Positions 21,723 to 32,058 of a stretch of DNA of 64,000 nt are shown here, in pieces. The translations under genes were made by a program, and so were the position numbers. The DNA is from Jackrogersella multiformis (lineage: Eukaryota; Ascomycota; Sordariomycetes; Xylariales; Hypoxylaceae): positions 558,001 to 622,000 of the forward strand of contig CADCXD010000004.1 of assembly GCA_902806575.1 (NCBI GenBank), in the 5' to 3' direction. Below the pieces are notes generated by a model. That model worked only from the letters and a program-made list of their open reading frames with translations, made no database searches and was not told the DNA's origin. Position 1 is the first letter of the stretch. Every line of letters starts with the position of its first letter.

Positions 21723-23231
21723 CTTAGCTGCGGGCTGTCTGTGAAGGCTGTCTATATTAATACGACGACTTGAATTCTACCGGTAGGTATAACCTTGGTG
21801 GTTGAAGTTAATAATATATATCTTCCAATTACGCCGCGTGAGACCTGTTTCCTCTTCCGCACCGCTCGACAGATATGTCACAAGTCCGTTAGGTATGAAC
21901 CCTTTTATAATTGATATCTCACATCGGATTTTGGAGTTGAATGCGGAGAATTGAGGATTTGATATAGGATCCCTGCAATTCGAATACCGGTAGTGGCTGC
22001 CGGGTCATACAAACCAAACCTTCAATGTATATGACAGCATAGATGGGTCCATTTCCATCCTTAGCGCCAGCAGAACGTTCTTCCTTCGACGGGGGATGGG
22101 GGAAAGTAGCTAGGAGGAAGGTGCTGACTTCAGGAACTTCAGGTACCTAATTCCCCCACGGGTAGCTACGTCGATGATGGCTTTCTCAGCCGGGGGGACA
22201 CGAACCAATGGCAACCGACGTTGTGATGGTTGGAACATTCACGTTGGAAGGAGGGGTTTCATGTATGTGGACGCACGCGGCGAACATCTCCTCAGATCAA
22301 GGAGTGCGGTAGCTAATGTCGGTATCTGGCTACGTCCTAAATTAATGTAGTAGGAAGACCGGTGAAGTCGACGGTACTACCTCGCGACTTGCTGTGTATC
22401 CCTATTGCTAGCACCGCGATTCTATCGTTGGCGTATGGATTATTCGATCCCGTCCCGTGTTGTGATCTCTCCTATGGGATTTATGATGTTAGCATGATTT
22501 GTTAGTATCATGTCGAAGGTAAGGGTTAACTTAAGCTGTCTGGTTTGGGATTAAGGTGAAGGTTAAGTTGCAGAACCCCTGTTGGGAATACCCAAGTAGA
22601 TCTAGGTAACCCCGCGGTTGACGGTGCCTGTAAGCCTTTAGGTACATAAAGTTCTACCTATTATCTACATGTAGGTGGATATATATGTATAGGTACCTCA
22701 TACTACTCATACGCTTAAGAGGATATGCATCAAATTATTCATTAAAGCGTTCTCCGATATTTCTGACCTTCAAAGTGTTTGCAAGTCATACCCTACCTAT
22801 TCCTAGATACCTAGGGTACTAAGGTAGGCATTAAAAAGCAAACGCAAAGAAATCTTTACTATGCTTTAAATAAATTAACCTCCAATATAATAATTCCGAG
22901 GCTCTTGGTTCTTGGAGCTAACTTTCCCGACCCGATTCTTGGCTATTCTAGTGGACGATTCCGGGCCTCGGTTACGAGCTTCGGGTGTTGTGCGTCCCCC
23001 GCGACGGAGACACTTGGTGACAGACACTTCGGGAATAGGTACAGCTCGCAAAGCTACAGCAGGCGACGGACGTATCAGAATTAATTACGTCGCGTGGGAA
23101 TGGCAGTTTAAACGATAGGGACGTTCAAGTTGGATTGTATCATTTTTTAAACTCGGGTTCTCGAGACTACCAAGTACGATAACTATGCCCGACAATGCTC
23201 ACACCACCTAGGTACTGTAACGAATGGTTAC
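21723..23231. other. Spacer between P450 and aldolase genes
   Basis: Upstream region of the P450 and downstream region of the aldolase. A 68-codon plus-strand frame at 22912-23118 lacks an ATG and looks random. Palindromic motifs occur near 22690 and 22800-22825. No gene is supported. Confidence 0.4.
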
Positions 23232-24408
23232 TCATAGCTTTCCGGACGTTCGGAAATCTTCGAAGGCCTCGATGACGCGGGCCTTCATGGTCTTCTCGCC
23301 TTCCCTCACCCACACGCGCGGGTCGTACTTCTTCTTGTTAGGCTTGCTGGGGCCTTCGGGGTTGCCGACCTGGGTCTTCAGGTACTCGATGTTCTTCAGG
23401 ATGTAGTCTCGGTGGCCGGTGAGGTAGGCCCACTGGAGGTCCGTGTCGAGGTTGACCTTGATGACGCCGTGGGAGATGGCCTGTAGGAACTCCGCCTTGC
23501 TGGAGCCGGAGCCGCCGTGGAAGACGAAGAAGACGGGCTTGGCCTGGCCGTCTGCCAGCTTCTTGGCCACGTGGGCCTGGTGCTTTCCGAGCAGCTCGGG
23601 GTGGAGCTTGACGTTGCCCGGCTGGTAGACGCCGTGGACGTTGCCGAAGCCGGCGGCGATGCTGAAGAGGTTGGAGATGGGGCTGAGGGCCTCGTAGATG
23701 GCGAGGATGTCCTCGGGCTGCGTGTATAGGGAGTTGTTGTCAACGTCCTCGTTGTTGACGCCGTCCTCCTCGCCGCCCGTCAGGCCCACCTCCATCTCCA
23801 GCCACAGGCTCAGCGGCGCGGATCGCTTGAGGTACTTGGCCGTCGTCTCGATGTTGTACTGGATGTCCTCCTCCGACAGGTCGATCATGTGGCTGCTAAA
23901 GAGGGGCGTGCCGTTCTCCTTGAAGAAGGCCTCGTCGGCGTCGATCATGCCGTCCAGCCACGGGAGCAGCTTCTTGGCGCAGTGGTCGCTGTGCAGGATG
24001 ACGGGGACGCCGTAGACCGGGGCGATAGAGCGGACGAAGTGGGCGGCGGCGACGGCGCCGGCGACGGAGGCTTCTTGGTTCGAGTTGGAGATGGACTTTC
24101 CGGCGAAGAAGGCGGCGCCTCCGTTGGAGACCTGGATGACGACGGGCGATTTCGTCTCCTTAGCTGCTTCGAGGACGGCCACCACGGTGGAGGATGATGT
24201 CACGTTGACGGCGGGGAGGGCGAACTCGTGCTCTTTGGCATATTGGAATACCTAGGCGGCGGGAGAAGCGTGACGAGTTAGTATCTGCTCTTCTGGGCCG
24301 CCCGTGCTGACGAGTCTGTTGTCTTTGGCTACCTAGGTAGCTTACCTTTAAGACATCCTGGCCGTAGATAACTCCAGGCTTGAGATTCAGCTTTTCCATT
24401 AACCCCAT
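23232..24408 (-). CDS. Fructose-bisphosphate aldolase, class II
   Basis: Two exons, 24408-24346 and 24251-23232, give a 360-residue protein, the normal length for fungal class II aldolase. The 94-nt intron (24252-24345, GTAAGC...CTAG) falls after MGLMEKLNLKPGVIYGQDVLK-type N-terminal sequence. The enzyme cleaves fructose 1,6-bisphosphate to dihydroxyacetone phosphate and glyceraldehyde 3-phosphate, using zinc, in glycolysis and gluconeogenesis in the cytosol. Visible motifs: ILHSDHCAKK with the catalytic Asp110 and zinc His111, the signature LEMEVGLTGGEEDG, the phosphate-binding HGGSGS, and VNLDTDLQWA. A pyrimidine-rich tract upstream suits strong expression. The intron carries the genome's ACCTAGGT palindrome. 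The gene is intact. Confidence 0.95.
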
Positions 24409-24583
24409 TGTGAATTTAGCTTATTCGGAACAATTGACGGGATAGGAGCGATTTTCTATTTTACGAATTATATAGGGAATTAGGACGATACTGTGAGAGA
24501 TAGAATATGTTGGTTTAGATGTATCGTCTATTGTTAGATTGGTGAGAACCTTGAAACTCTGAGGGAATTAAAAAGTGACTACG

Positions 24584-24616
24584 AAAAAAAAGGTGAAAGT
24601 AAGAAGGAGGGGGGGT
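24584..24616 (-). promoter_or_regulatory. Pyrimidine-rich tract upstream of the aldolase gene
   Basis: On the minus strand it reads CCCCCCCTCCTTCTTAC followed by TTTCACC and a run of T, about 180-210 bases before the ATG. CT-rich stretches near the transcription start are typical of strongly expressed filamentous-fungal glycolytic genes. Function is inferred. Confidence 0.4.
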
Positions 24617-25873
24617 CCTGGGAGTTTGGAGGGGTTATTGGGTTAAACTGAGATCCACGGTGACGCAGGAGGGCCGAGAATTTATTATGGAGGTATTACG
24701 TACGGAAGCACCACCTACCTTGCAGCTACCCTGCCTTGGTCCACTGTATTATGCTGCTAGGCGGCTTCGACCCGGATTATTTCGTGAGGTAAATTGTATC
24801 ATCCTGATCTTCTTGAGACATCCATGGAATCTTGGTCAAAGCTTCTTTAGTTTATTGGGCTTTTACTTTTCTTCCAATTAGCTTCCAGTTGTTGGGCAGC
24901 TGGATAGCGGATACGCATGCCGTCCCGGACACATTACGGAGCAATGAGCGGGTCGGGTACTTCTGGGTACCTATAGCTGCGGTAGGTACCTACCTACGCT
25001 GCTAGACTGGCTAGGTACCTAGGTAGGTACGATTGATCTCGAACTTCTTTAGAAACATCGAGGTAATATGCCGGCGATCTTGACGTTTTACCCCTCCAGC
25101 CTTCCATCTAAACGTCAGGTCCTGGTCGGGAAGTTAAGGTGGGGTAACCCGACTGCCCGACTACTCCCAGGTTTTCGGAGAGCAAGCAATGATATTCAAC
25201 TCATTAGCAACCTCAGTCTATCTACGATCTTTTCAATTAGTAGACAAATGAATACCTACCTGATAAGTACGATAAATTCATATAGGTACCTAGTCAAAGT
25301 CAATTACGGTGAATATTTTCATCAAACGCAGTCCGTCAAAAACTGCCCCGCCAAGTTTCCCACTCTACTTCATAAGCTTCTTATCTTATCGATGAATTTG
25401 AGCACCATTATGAACTTATGTAGTAACTCCGGCTTGTTGCTTGGCTTGAGGCTTTTAACTGCTGAACTGAGTTATATGTTTTGAGCTAGTATAAATATGA
25501 GCATTTAATCATAATCACAAGGGTTAATAAAATAATTATGTTAAGGGTTTGCGATCTTAATACTCTCGATGCGAAATATGCATAGCTTCATGTCGTTTGT
25601 TACGTTTCCTGATGCTTTCCAAAATATTCATATCGGCCAATCTAGATCTATCAGGTAGGTAAATTCCACTTATAATATACCTCAGTACACTATTTTTCAG
25701 ACTAGATCTATGTACCTGGGTAGTGTTGAGCGCTATCGCACAGTGTAAATCCAATGACAATCATCCAATGGCCATCGTTAGCTGCAGGGTCGCGGGGTCT
25801 CAGTAGGGTAATGGACATACAGTAATATAAGCACTCAATTTCTAACCAACCACATCATCACAAGTGATATGAA
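24617..25873. other. Spacer upstream of aldolase and tRNA
   Basis: An ATG-started plus frame of 138 codons at 25068-25484 has A+T-rich, random-looking composition and is not accepted as a gene. Motif clusters at 24985-25030 and 25285. Nothing else seen. Confidence 0.4.
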
Positions 25874-26014
25874 GACGCAGTGGCAGAGTGGTCTAATGCG
25901 CAAGACTAGAATCTAGTGGAATAGAGTGCCATGAATAACTCTTCATATCATCTCCTTATCCCAGAAGCTGATCTTGTTCTTTCGGGAGCGTCTGTTCGAA
26001 TCAGGCCTGCGTCG
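25874..26014 (+). tRNA. tRNA-Ser(AGA) with a 59-nt intron
   Basis: The acceptor stem GACGCAG (25874-25880) pairs perfectly with CTGCGTC (26007-26013), with discriminator G at 26014. The D stem GCA/TGC encloses GAGTGGTCTAA. The anticodon stem CAAGA (25901-25905) pairs with TCTTG (25972-25976) only if 25912-25970 is removed. The loop then reads CTAGAAA with anticodon AGA at 25908-25910 and the intron one base after the anticodon, the canonical position. A long variable arm (TTCTTTCGGGAGC) marks a type II tRNA, and the T arm is GTCTG-TTCGAAT-CAGGC. Spliced length is 82 nt, normal for tRNA-Ser. It reads UCU serine codons (and others by wobble after A-to-I editing). Confidence 0.93.
25912..25970 (+). 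other. tRNA-Ser intron
   Basis: Located between nucleotides 37 and 38 of the tRNA. It is defined by the anticodon-stem pairing that is possible only after its removal. Confidence 0.85.
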
Positions 26015-26021
26015 TTTTTTT
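26015..26021 (+). terminator. RNA polymerase III terminator of the tRNA
   Basis: A run of seven T immediately after the discriminator base. Confidence 0.85.
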
Positions 26022-28200
26022 GCTTTCCTATCATATTACCTATTACTTAGGTTACCTACCTAGGTATCATAGACTACTATTTTTATTTGCCGCACAAGCT
26101 AGCATCACATTAGCTATTGCTTAGGTCTGCGACTATAACACTAGCGATGCTTAACGAGGGAAATATGCGTCATTGATAAGGATATCTAGGTAGTTACAAT
26201 ACGAACCTCAATCCTAGCCCGTCAGACCATGACCGTAACGTCGTCGACAATTCACAACTCAGTAGCACCATACAAAATAACAGCTACACCGCTAGGTACA
26301 TTCCTGCCATATGACAACAGACCTTGAGATATGGGTAATAACGACGTTGCTGCACAAAAAGCTCTAAACTTATCTCTATAGACCGAAGTATACATACAGG
26401 AACATGCCTTTGTCTGCAATATTTCAAATTTATCCCTTCCCACGGAGGACACCTTCAACGGGCCGAACCCTTCGTCTGGTCTATTCTCCGTCTATTATAT
26501 CTCCCGATAGATTAGGCTTTTGACACTGTCTGCTCACGCAACAAGCCTCCAACCTCGTCGGCCAATGCACCAACTGGTCCGGCGGCTACTGTACACCCTG
26601 CCAGAGTCCATGCGTTGCTCCGCTAGATCCAACACGAATAGTGCTTGTGGTATAGTATTTGTAGGGGTTGCAGAGCGATGTTGCAGTCCTCCTACTCCTC
26701 GACTTTCACATCTTCGGTTCCGTGGCGTGGTAATCGATAATTGCCAAGTCATCTTTTTCATACTTTTATTTCCATGAAAAGTACTCGTCTGGTTCATGGC
26801 ACCCCAAATTATCAGCGACCCGAAGACCTTTATCATCAAATCCCACTTGCAAGATGAAAACTTACCTGCTTATCTCGATAGGCCGGCCCTGGCAAGTCTC
26901 TGAACCTTCTCCGATGCAGTGCTGCGGAGCTTGGTTGCGGATCGTTCCTAAAGCTTACGTATTCCTCTGAAAGCCTACGAGGTTCACCCCCAAGAGGATC
27001 ATTGAGAGTGTCTCTAGGAGGGCCTCCAACACCGCCACGAGCACCTTATGGTGTGGGTTGATGTGGAAGGTTTCAGTCTATTAAACCAAACTCCTTATCA
27101 ACTGAAGCTCCATCTTCCTGCTGAGAGGCCACCAAAGAAGGTCCCGCTGGGAAGGAAATAATACGGAATTATCCTGCACGGTATCCCGAACCGAACGCCT
27201 AAGATGTCATTATATCGTCAGGTTGTTCTCCTTGTTACAGCTTTTCGACTTGGTAACCAGGTTCAAGTAATTTCTTATCGTCAAGCAGTTATAATACTGG
27301 AAATCTGGTTTGAGCTTATAAACCGTGATCATCTGTTATATCAATGACCTTAGTCGATGGAGGGTTGGATGATTCCAACACTTTTACGTACCTAGGTATT
27401 AGTAGAGTTGTGTAAGAGGTTATGGTCCGCTCTAGCACGGCTGTGAGAAATACCTAGGTAGATTACATTGTGTTAGGTAATAGGTGTCATACCTAGGTAC
27501 CTGGGTAATACTCTCCGATGAGATGATATAAAATTCCAGTCCAAGAGGTCTGAAGTTAAAAAGACATTTTGGAATAATCAAATGTCATAATACCGACCTA
27601 GGTAGATACCTACCTTGGTAGGTAGTACACAGATGGCCAATATGGAATAATCAGGTCACCTGCTACCTGTCACAACTACCTACCTAACCTTAGGAGGTAG
27701 TTACATATGCTAGGTAGGTACCTAGGTACCTAGGTAATAAACTTTATACAACTAAAAACTTAAAGTTGATGACAGGACTGGGACTTCTCGTGTGAAAAGG
27801 TTCGTCTGTATCGTACCTACCTGTACCTGACAGTGTGTAGGTACACCAGTGGCCTAAGAGTCACCCATCTGCCTCCCGCGCGATGCTGCTGGACATTTAC
27901 ATCCACAGGTACCTACCTACCTAGGTAGGTAGCGTAGGAAGGTTATTACCGTCGTTCCTGGAAATAAATATGGACATCATAACATTAACCGCATACCTCT
28001 TTGCTAAATTTACATAAGCACTTAATATCACGATAATTTGATAGACGCCGCTATTGGATTCAAGATAATGCAATAACCAAATAATATTTTTCTACCCAAC
28101 CTAGTTGTCTTCCACAATAAGTAAAAAAGAACGGATTGATATATATCGTGTATATACCTAGGTACTATCTAAGCCCATTGCCCAACGCTTAATCGCCGCT
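26022..28200. other. Spacer with repeat block, dense palindromic motifs and a possible exon
   Basis: 27568-27660 repeats a block seen at 16843-16960. TACCTAGGTA motifs are very dense at 27400-27740 and 27900-27930. A G+C-richer part (26520-27160) contains the candidate minus-strand exon listed separately. Confidence 0.4.
26866..27045 (-). other. Candidate exon of an unrecognised gene or relic
   Basis: The minus frame is open from just after a TAA (27046-27048) to a consensus GTAAGT donor at 26865. It encodes Gly/Pro/Arg-rich sequence ending DLPGPAYRDKQ. Coding-like composition and the good donor suggest a real or recently lost exon. No start, partner exon or family was found. Confidence 0.25.
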
Positions 28201-28522
28201 TCAACACTCTCCGCAGAGGCTGACAATACAAGGTTAATTACAATGTCATTTCGAAGGACAGGAGTGTGATGAATATTCAGACTTACGCGAAGGACCTAAG
28301 CTGCGTGCAGCAGTTAGGATCGGGGCACTGAGAGCATTCCCCGTTTACGATCTGGCGCGGACTGAGGTTATCCATAGAATCGCGTTCTATTAGGCATATT
28401 CTATTAGATAATTGTCATAACCTCCTAGGTTAAGTTCTAGCTTCAAGCTACGTACCAATTGCCCCAGCCTGGACACCTGCCAGGCAAAGGAGGATAGACA
28501 CGAAGGAAGTAGACACCTTCAT
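28201..28522 (-). CDS. Small secreted six-cysteine peptide, 61 aa
   Basis: Three exons: 28522-28456, 28386-28287 and 28219-28201, too short for a simple ORF scan. The introns are 69 nt (GTACGT...CTAATAG) and 67 nt (GTAAGT...TCAG), and phases agree at both junctions. The ATG opens a classic signal peptide, MKVSTSFVSILLCLAGVQAG. A short pro-region ends in SPRQ, a Kex2-like processing site often seen in fungal secreted proteins. The remaining 28 residues contain six cysteines spaced C-x2-C-x4-CC-x8-C-x2-C and end in Cys, so three disulfides are likely. A TATA-like box lies 125 bp upstream. I recognise no family. An effector-like or antimicrobial role is only a guess. Splicing is predicted by eye. 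Confidence 0.65.
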
Positions 28523-28646
28523 TTTGAATAGTCGATATAAACGAAGTAGAGCTTCAGAGTTGACGAGTTGGATATGGTATTGCGAGATGATGTGATTTTC
28601 TGATGAGATGACACGAGAGACACTTGGTTTCGGGATAGATGAACAT

Positions 28647-28657
28647 TTATATATAAA
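28647..28657 (-). promoter_or_regulatory. TATA-like box of the secreted peptide gene
   Basis: TTATATATAAA, about 125 bases upstream of the ATG at 28522. No other core element was identified. Confidence 0.35.
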
Positions 28658-29785
28658 AGCAGTTTCATAAGCAAGCGATGACTTACATTAATCGCTATTA
28701 CCAGAGATACCTAGGTAGGTAGGTATGAAAAGCAGCATCGATTTCCTAACACGGCAATAGGAGAGCTATTGCCTAAAGGAGTAATATAGCGGCTCTATTA
28801 CACCTCGTCAGCTTTGAATGCTTACCTAGGTACATTAATAACCCCTCGGGCATTGTAAGACTTCGTCCCGTAATAGTAAATAACGCTACCTAGAAGCATC
28901 GAGATTAAATAAATGCTATCGTAATGATTAAGGTGTTTGCTGGTTCGAGATGATTAACGTAAACTCGAAACCAGGCTTTTGGTCTCGTGGTGTAAACAGC
29001 TTTGCCTATTTCGCCTTATAAAAAGTTGACACTTCATGACCACCATCTCCAAGGTTAGATTTAGTGTTAACATTGGGTAGATACTCGATATATAAAGCAT
29101 ACCGTAACAAACCAAATTAAAATCACACTGATAAAACAATGGGCATCATTGAGATGTGAAGAGGACCGAAGACCACAGTAAAGCAAGCCACAAAACCTGA
29201 AGTTACCTGGTAGGCGAATGCGAATAGTAGACCGGATTGACAATGCATGAAAAGACATCAGCTCATGCGTTGCGCTGACATGAGAGCGTATTGGAAAAGA
29301 TAGAAAGAAGTAATTTCCTACAAGTTATTATTACCAGAATATGACAATATGACATTCATGCAATCCAGGTAACTCAAAGAAGAAGCTTTGCTCCTTACTT
29401 ACCTAAGGTTCTGGTAGGGTATTCACCGAAATTATAACCGCAGCCGGGAGCCCAAAATAATGACTTCCTTCTCGGGTCGGCTCGGACAACTCGGGCTGAA
29501 TGTTCTTGTCTTACGGGCTCAGTGGCTGTGGTGAGGGAAATTGTATCACGTGATTTATGGATTATCTTATCCATATTTATCAACCCCGCCTTAAATACGC
29601 ACTATGCAGAGCTCTTCAATTTCACCGTCCATTTATTATGGATTACATGCCGGACTGACCGAATTACATACTAAACTACTAAGGATCTAGTTTACTAGAG
29701 CTGGCATTAGCGAGTTTAGATTCGATTCCAAGATTCTAATTAGTTGCTGATATCCCTTTTATTACCTAAATCTCGTAACTTCATA
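28658..29785. other. Spacer between divergently transcribed small genes
   Basis: Shared upstream region of the secreted peptide (minus) and the small membrane protein (plus). It contains motif copies (28705-28722, 28825) and a TCACGTGA palindrome near 29546. No gene supported. Confidence 0.4.
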
Positions 29786-30082
29786 ATGTCGTCATCATCC
29801 CAACCGTATTCGCTTCGCCTAGCTGAGCGCCTGCATAACGTAACCGGCAGGGACAAGCTCGGACACATTTGTCTTGGTGGCTTCGTCTTCGAGACGACAT
29901 GGCATTCGGTATTCGAGAAAAAGGCTATAAATACGCCGCCTCCTGTTGTTCGAGTAGCTGTAATCAGTTCCATGATTTTCTGGTCGGGGCTCTACGTCGT
30001 GACCGGGGCGGCATTGAAATGGGCAGAATGGCGAGTTATGAAGGCCGACAAGGGTAAACGTGAAATCGAAAAACCATCATAG
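29786..30082 (+). CDS. Small single-pass membrane protein, 98 aa, unrecognised
   Basis: Starts at the ATG 29786 (MSSSSQPYSLRLAERLHNVT). An upstream in-frame non-ATG extension is not needed. Residues about 53-75 (VRVAVISSMIFWSGLYVVTG and onward) form one likely membrane helix. The C-terminus is short and basic (KADKGKREIEKPS), favouring the cytosolic or matrix side by the positive-inside rule. No domain is recognised. It may be a small mitochondrial or endoplasmic-reticulum protein, but nothing decides this. No introns are needed. Confidence 0.5.
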   Translation: MSSSSQPYSLRLAERLHNVTGRDKLGHICLGGFVFETTWHSVFEKKAINTPPPVVRVAVISSMIFWSGLYVVTGAALKWAEWRVMKADKGKREIEKPS

Positions 30083-30895
30083 GAGGTCTCTTAGGTAGAA
30101 GTTTCTCTGTGGAAGTCTCTCTGTGGAATCTCTTAGGCGGAATATCTTTTAGGTGGATATTACCTACATCATTAGGTACCTTTATATTGGGCCCTTCGAT
30201 GGTTTTGGCATGGAAAGGGAGAACTTCGCTTTACCTACGGCTGATCCTCATATCAAGACTCTATGGGAGGCATTGTTGTCGAACACCTACGGGTCGTATC
30301 GATGCTAAGGTGTATTATAAAATATCATCACGCCGGATGGGATTGCGGCATCGATACACTGGAGAACGACGACCACTAGCAGGCAGATGATGCGATTAAC
30401 CCGACTAATCACGTCAACTCCGATGCCCTCTACTGGATCCACAAATTTCAATCCGTTCCAGTTCGGCCATACATACAGCCTCACGCGATGAAACCATCGC
30501 TCTACAATCACGACACTCGGATGCTCTCCAACTCATGCATATTATACCTAGATAGATAGCTATATGTATACCTTGTATCCACCAAAACCGAGTTGCCCAC
30601 AGATGGATTTCAATGTCTATATTGTTGCCTATCCATCATTTCTTATCTCCTTTATATCTAGTATTTCCTCTCTCGCTCCGGATGTCGAAATTATAAATCG
30701 TCGACCCCTAGGAGCTCCGCATCCTATCAGGCATGGTCGAGATTCGAACCCGTGACAGATATATCGAATTTTACGACAAGGGTGACCGTATGTACTCTAT
30801 TTGCTTGGAAACAACCCTATTCGAAGCGCCGAGCCCTAAGCCCGGCAACTAGCGCCGTCGACCATATCAGCAACGCCCCGAGACGACTCTCCCAG
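30083..30895. other. Spacer before the 2EXR gene
   Basis: Short random frames only. A tRNA-like T arm on the minus strand near 30735-30750 lacks the rest of a tRNA. The frame upstream of 30896 is open but leader-like. Confidence 0.4.
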
Positions 30896-31723
30896 ATGGC
30901 GAGCTACCAGACGTTCCCGCAGTTCGCTCGGCTACCCGCGGAGATCAGACGGCTGGTTTGGATTCACGCTCTACCTAGAGGCCGCATCCAACTCTTCGCC
31001 AAGAATGTCCCGTGGGAGAGCTGGCGCCTCTTACCGCCGGTAGTTTCTCACGTCTGCCGAGAGTCCCGGGAAGTTGCCACGAACCACTCGGTCGTACGAG
31101 GATTCCCGACTGCCGAGAACATCGAGACGACTACATGGTTCATCAGCTCTCGTGACATCCTCGAGCTCCACAGCGGATATCCGTATCCCCTGTCGAACCC
31201 GGAACCGTTCTTCTCCGCGGTCGAGAAGATGGCCATCAGCGCGGGGAGATTCGAGGGGGACATCGAAGTTGTCATCAGGGATCTCGTCGAGGGCCACCGC
31301 TTCCGCAGCGTGAAGATCGTCTATCTCATAGTCGAGCAGATCGAGACGGCATATTGGCCCAAGTTTCGGCCGGATATGACCGAGCAAGACAAGGGCAAAG
31401 GGACGGTCCTGGACTTGTGCAGCGACGAAGATCAGAGAAAGATCGAGGCTTATAAGACGTGGGCGCGCTACCAGGAGATGTCGCCGGTGTTTCCTCGCCG
31501 GGAAGATGTGGAACTTGCTCTCAGGTCGAGCTTGGACAGGGTCATATTAAAGGAGATTCTGCTCTACCACGAGCGATTGTTGCAGATGGGATATACGGAG
31601 GAGGACGGCAGGGCATCGTTTCCAACAGCCGCACCTATCTCTCCCGATCATCCGTGGGTTCTGCAGCAATGGAGACGGTTGCCAGAATTTCGCCCAGCAC
31701 TGTTAATACTAGGATGGCGATAA
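30896..31723 (+). CDS. 2EXR-domain protein, 275 aa
   Basis: Chosen start MASYQTFPQFARLPAEIRRL at 30896. The open frame extends 48 codons upstream, but the 2EXR fold conventionally starts close to the N-terminus. The motif FPQFARLPAEIRRLVWIHAL followed after ~35 residues by PPVVSHVCRESREVA is characteristic of the fungal 2EXR family, which is greatly expanded in ascomycetes and of unknown biochemical role. The C-terminal two thirds are mixed alpha/beta without other known domains. No signal peptide is present. It lies 335 bp upstream of the amidase on the same strand, but independent transcription is assumed. Confidence 0.78.
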   Translation: MASYQTFPQFARLPAEIRRLVWIHALPRGRIQLFAKNVPWESWRLLPPVVSHVCRESREVATNHSVVRGFPTAENIETTTWFISSRDILELHSGYPYPLSNPEPFFSAVEKMAISAGRFEGDIEVVIRDLVEGHRFRSVKIVYLIVEQIETAYWPKFRPDMTEQDKGKGTVLDLCSDEDQRKIEAYKTWARYQEMSPVFPRREDVELALRSSLDRVILKEILLYHERLLQMGYTEEDGRASFPTAAPISPDHPWVLQQWRRLPEFRPALLILGWR

Positions 31724-32058
31724 AGGTGGTTCGTAGAAAGATAAAAGAACCAGAACAAATTACATCTTCATTAATCTGTTCGTCTACGTACCTACTTATC
31801 TGATTAGATTTGTCAATACGATTGAAAAAATAAAAATAAAATAAAAATACAAACAATGAAAACCTGAAAAGAACAAAAAGTCGAAAAGACCTGTGGCGCA
31901 CTTGACTACTCTGTGGCTCAAATGTGGCTGGAACAAACCCCTATAGATGATCTGTTCATTTTCTTTTAGCGGGGTTTATCTAGATGCCGAGGTTCCATTT
32001 CTATCTTAAACGAATTTGACAAGAAATATCAATTCTCGTCAGTTCATCTCATGCTCCG
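31724..32058. other. Short spacer between 2EXR and amidase genes
   Basis: A+T-rich 3' region of the 2EXR gene (31735-31870), then the amidase leader. No gene seen. Confidence 0.5.

Noticed and set aside
22912..23118. 68-codon plus-strand frame upstream of the aldolase stop
   Set aside because: Starts at a non-ATG codon and shows no coding bias or motif.
25068..25484. ATG-started plus frame of 138 codons
   Set aside because: A+T-rich with random-looking translation, no family resemblance, and crossed by spacer-type palindromic motifs.
28595..28635. CTGATGAGATG... resembling a hammerhead ribozyme core
   Set aside because: The required GAAA and flanking helices are absent.
30700..30780. tRNA-like T arm (GGGTTCGAATCTC) on the minus strand
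   Set aside because: No D arm, anticodon arm or pairing acceptor stem can be found at the right distance.
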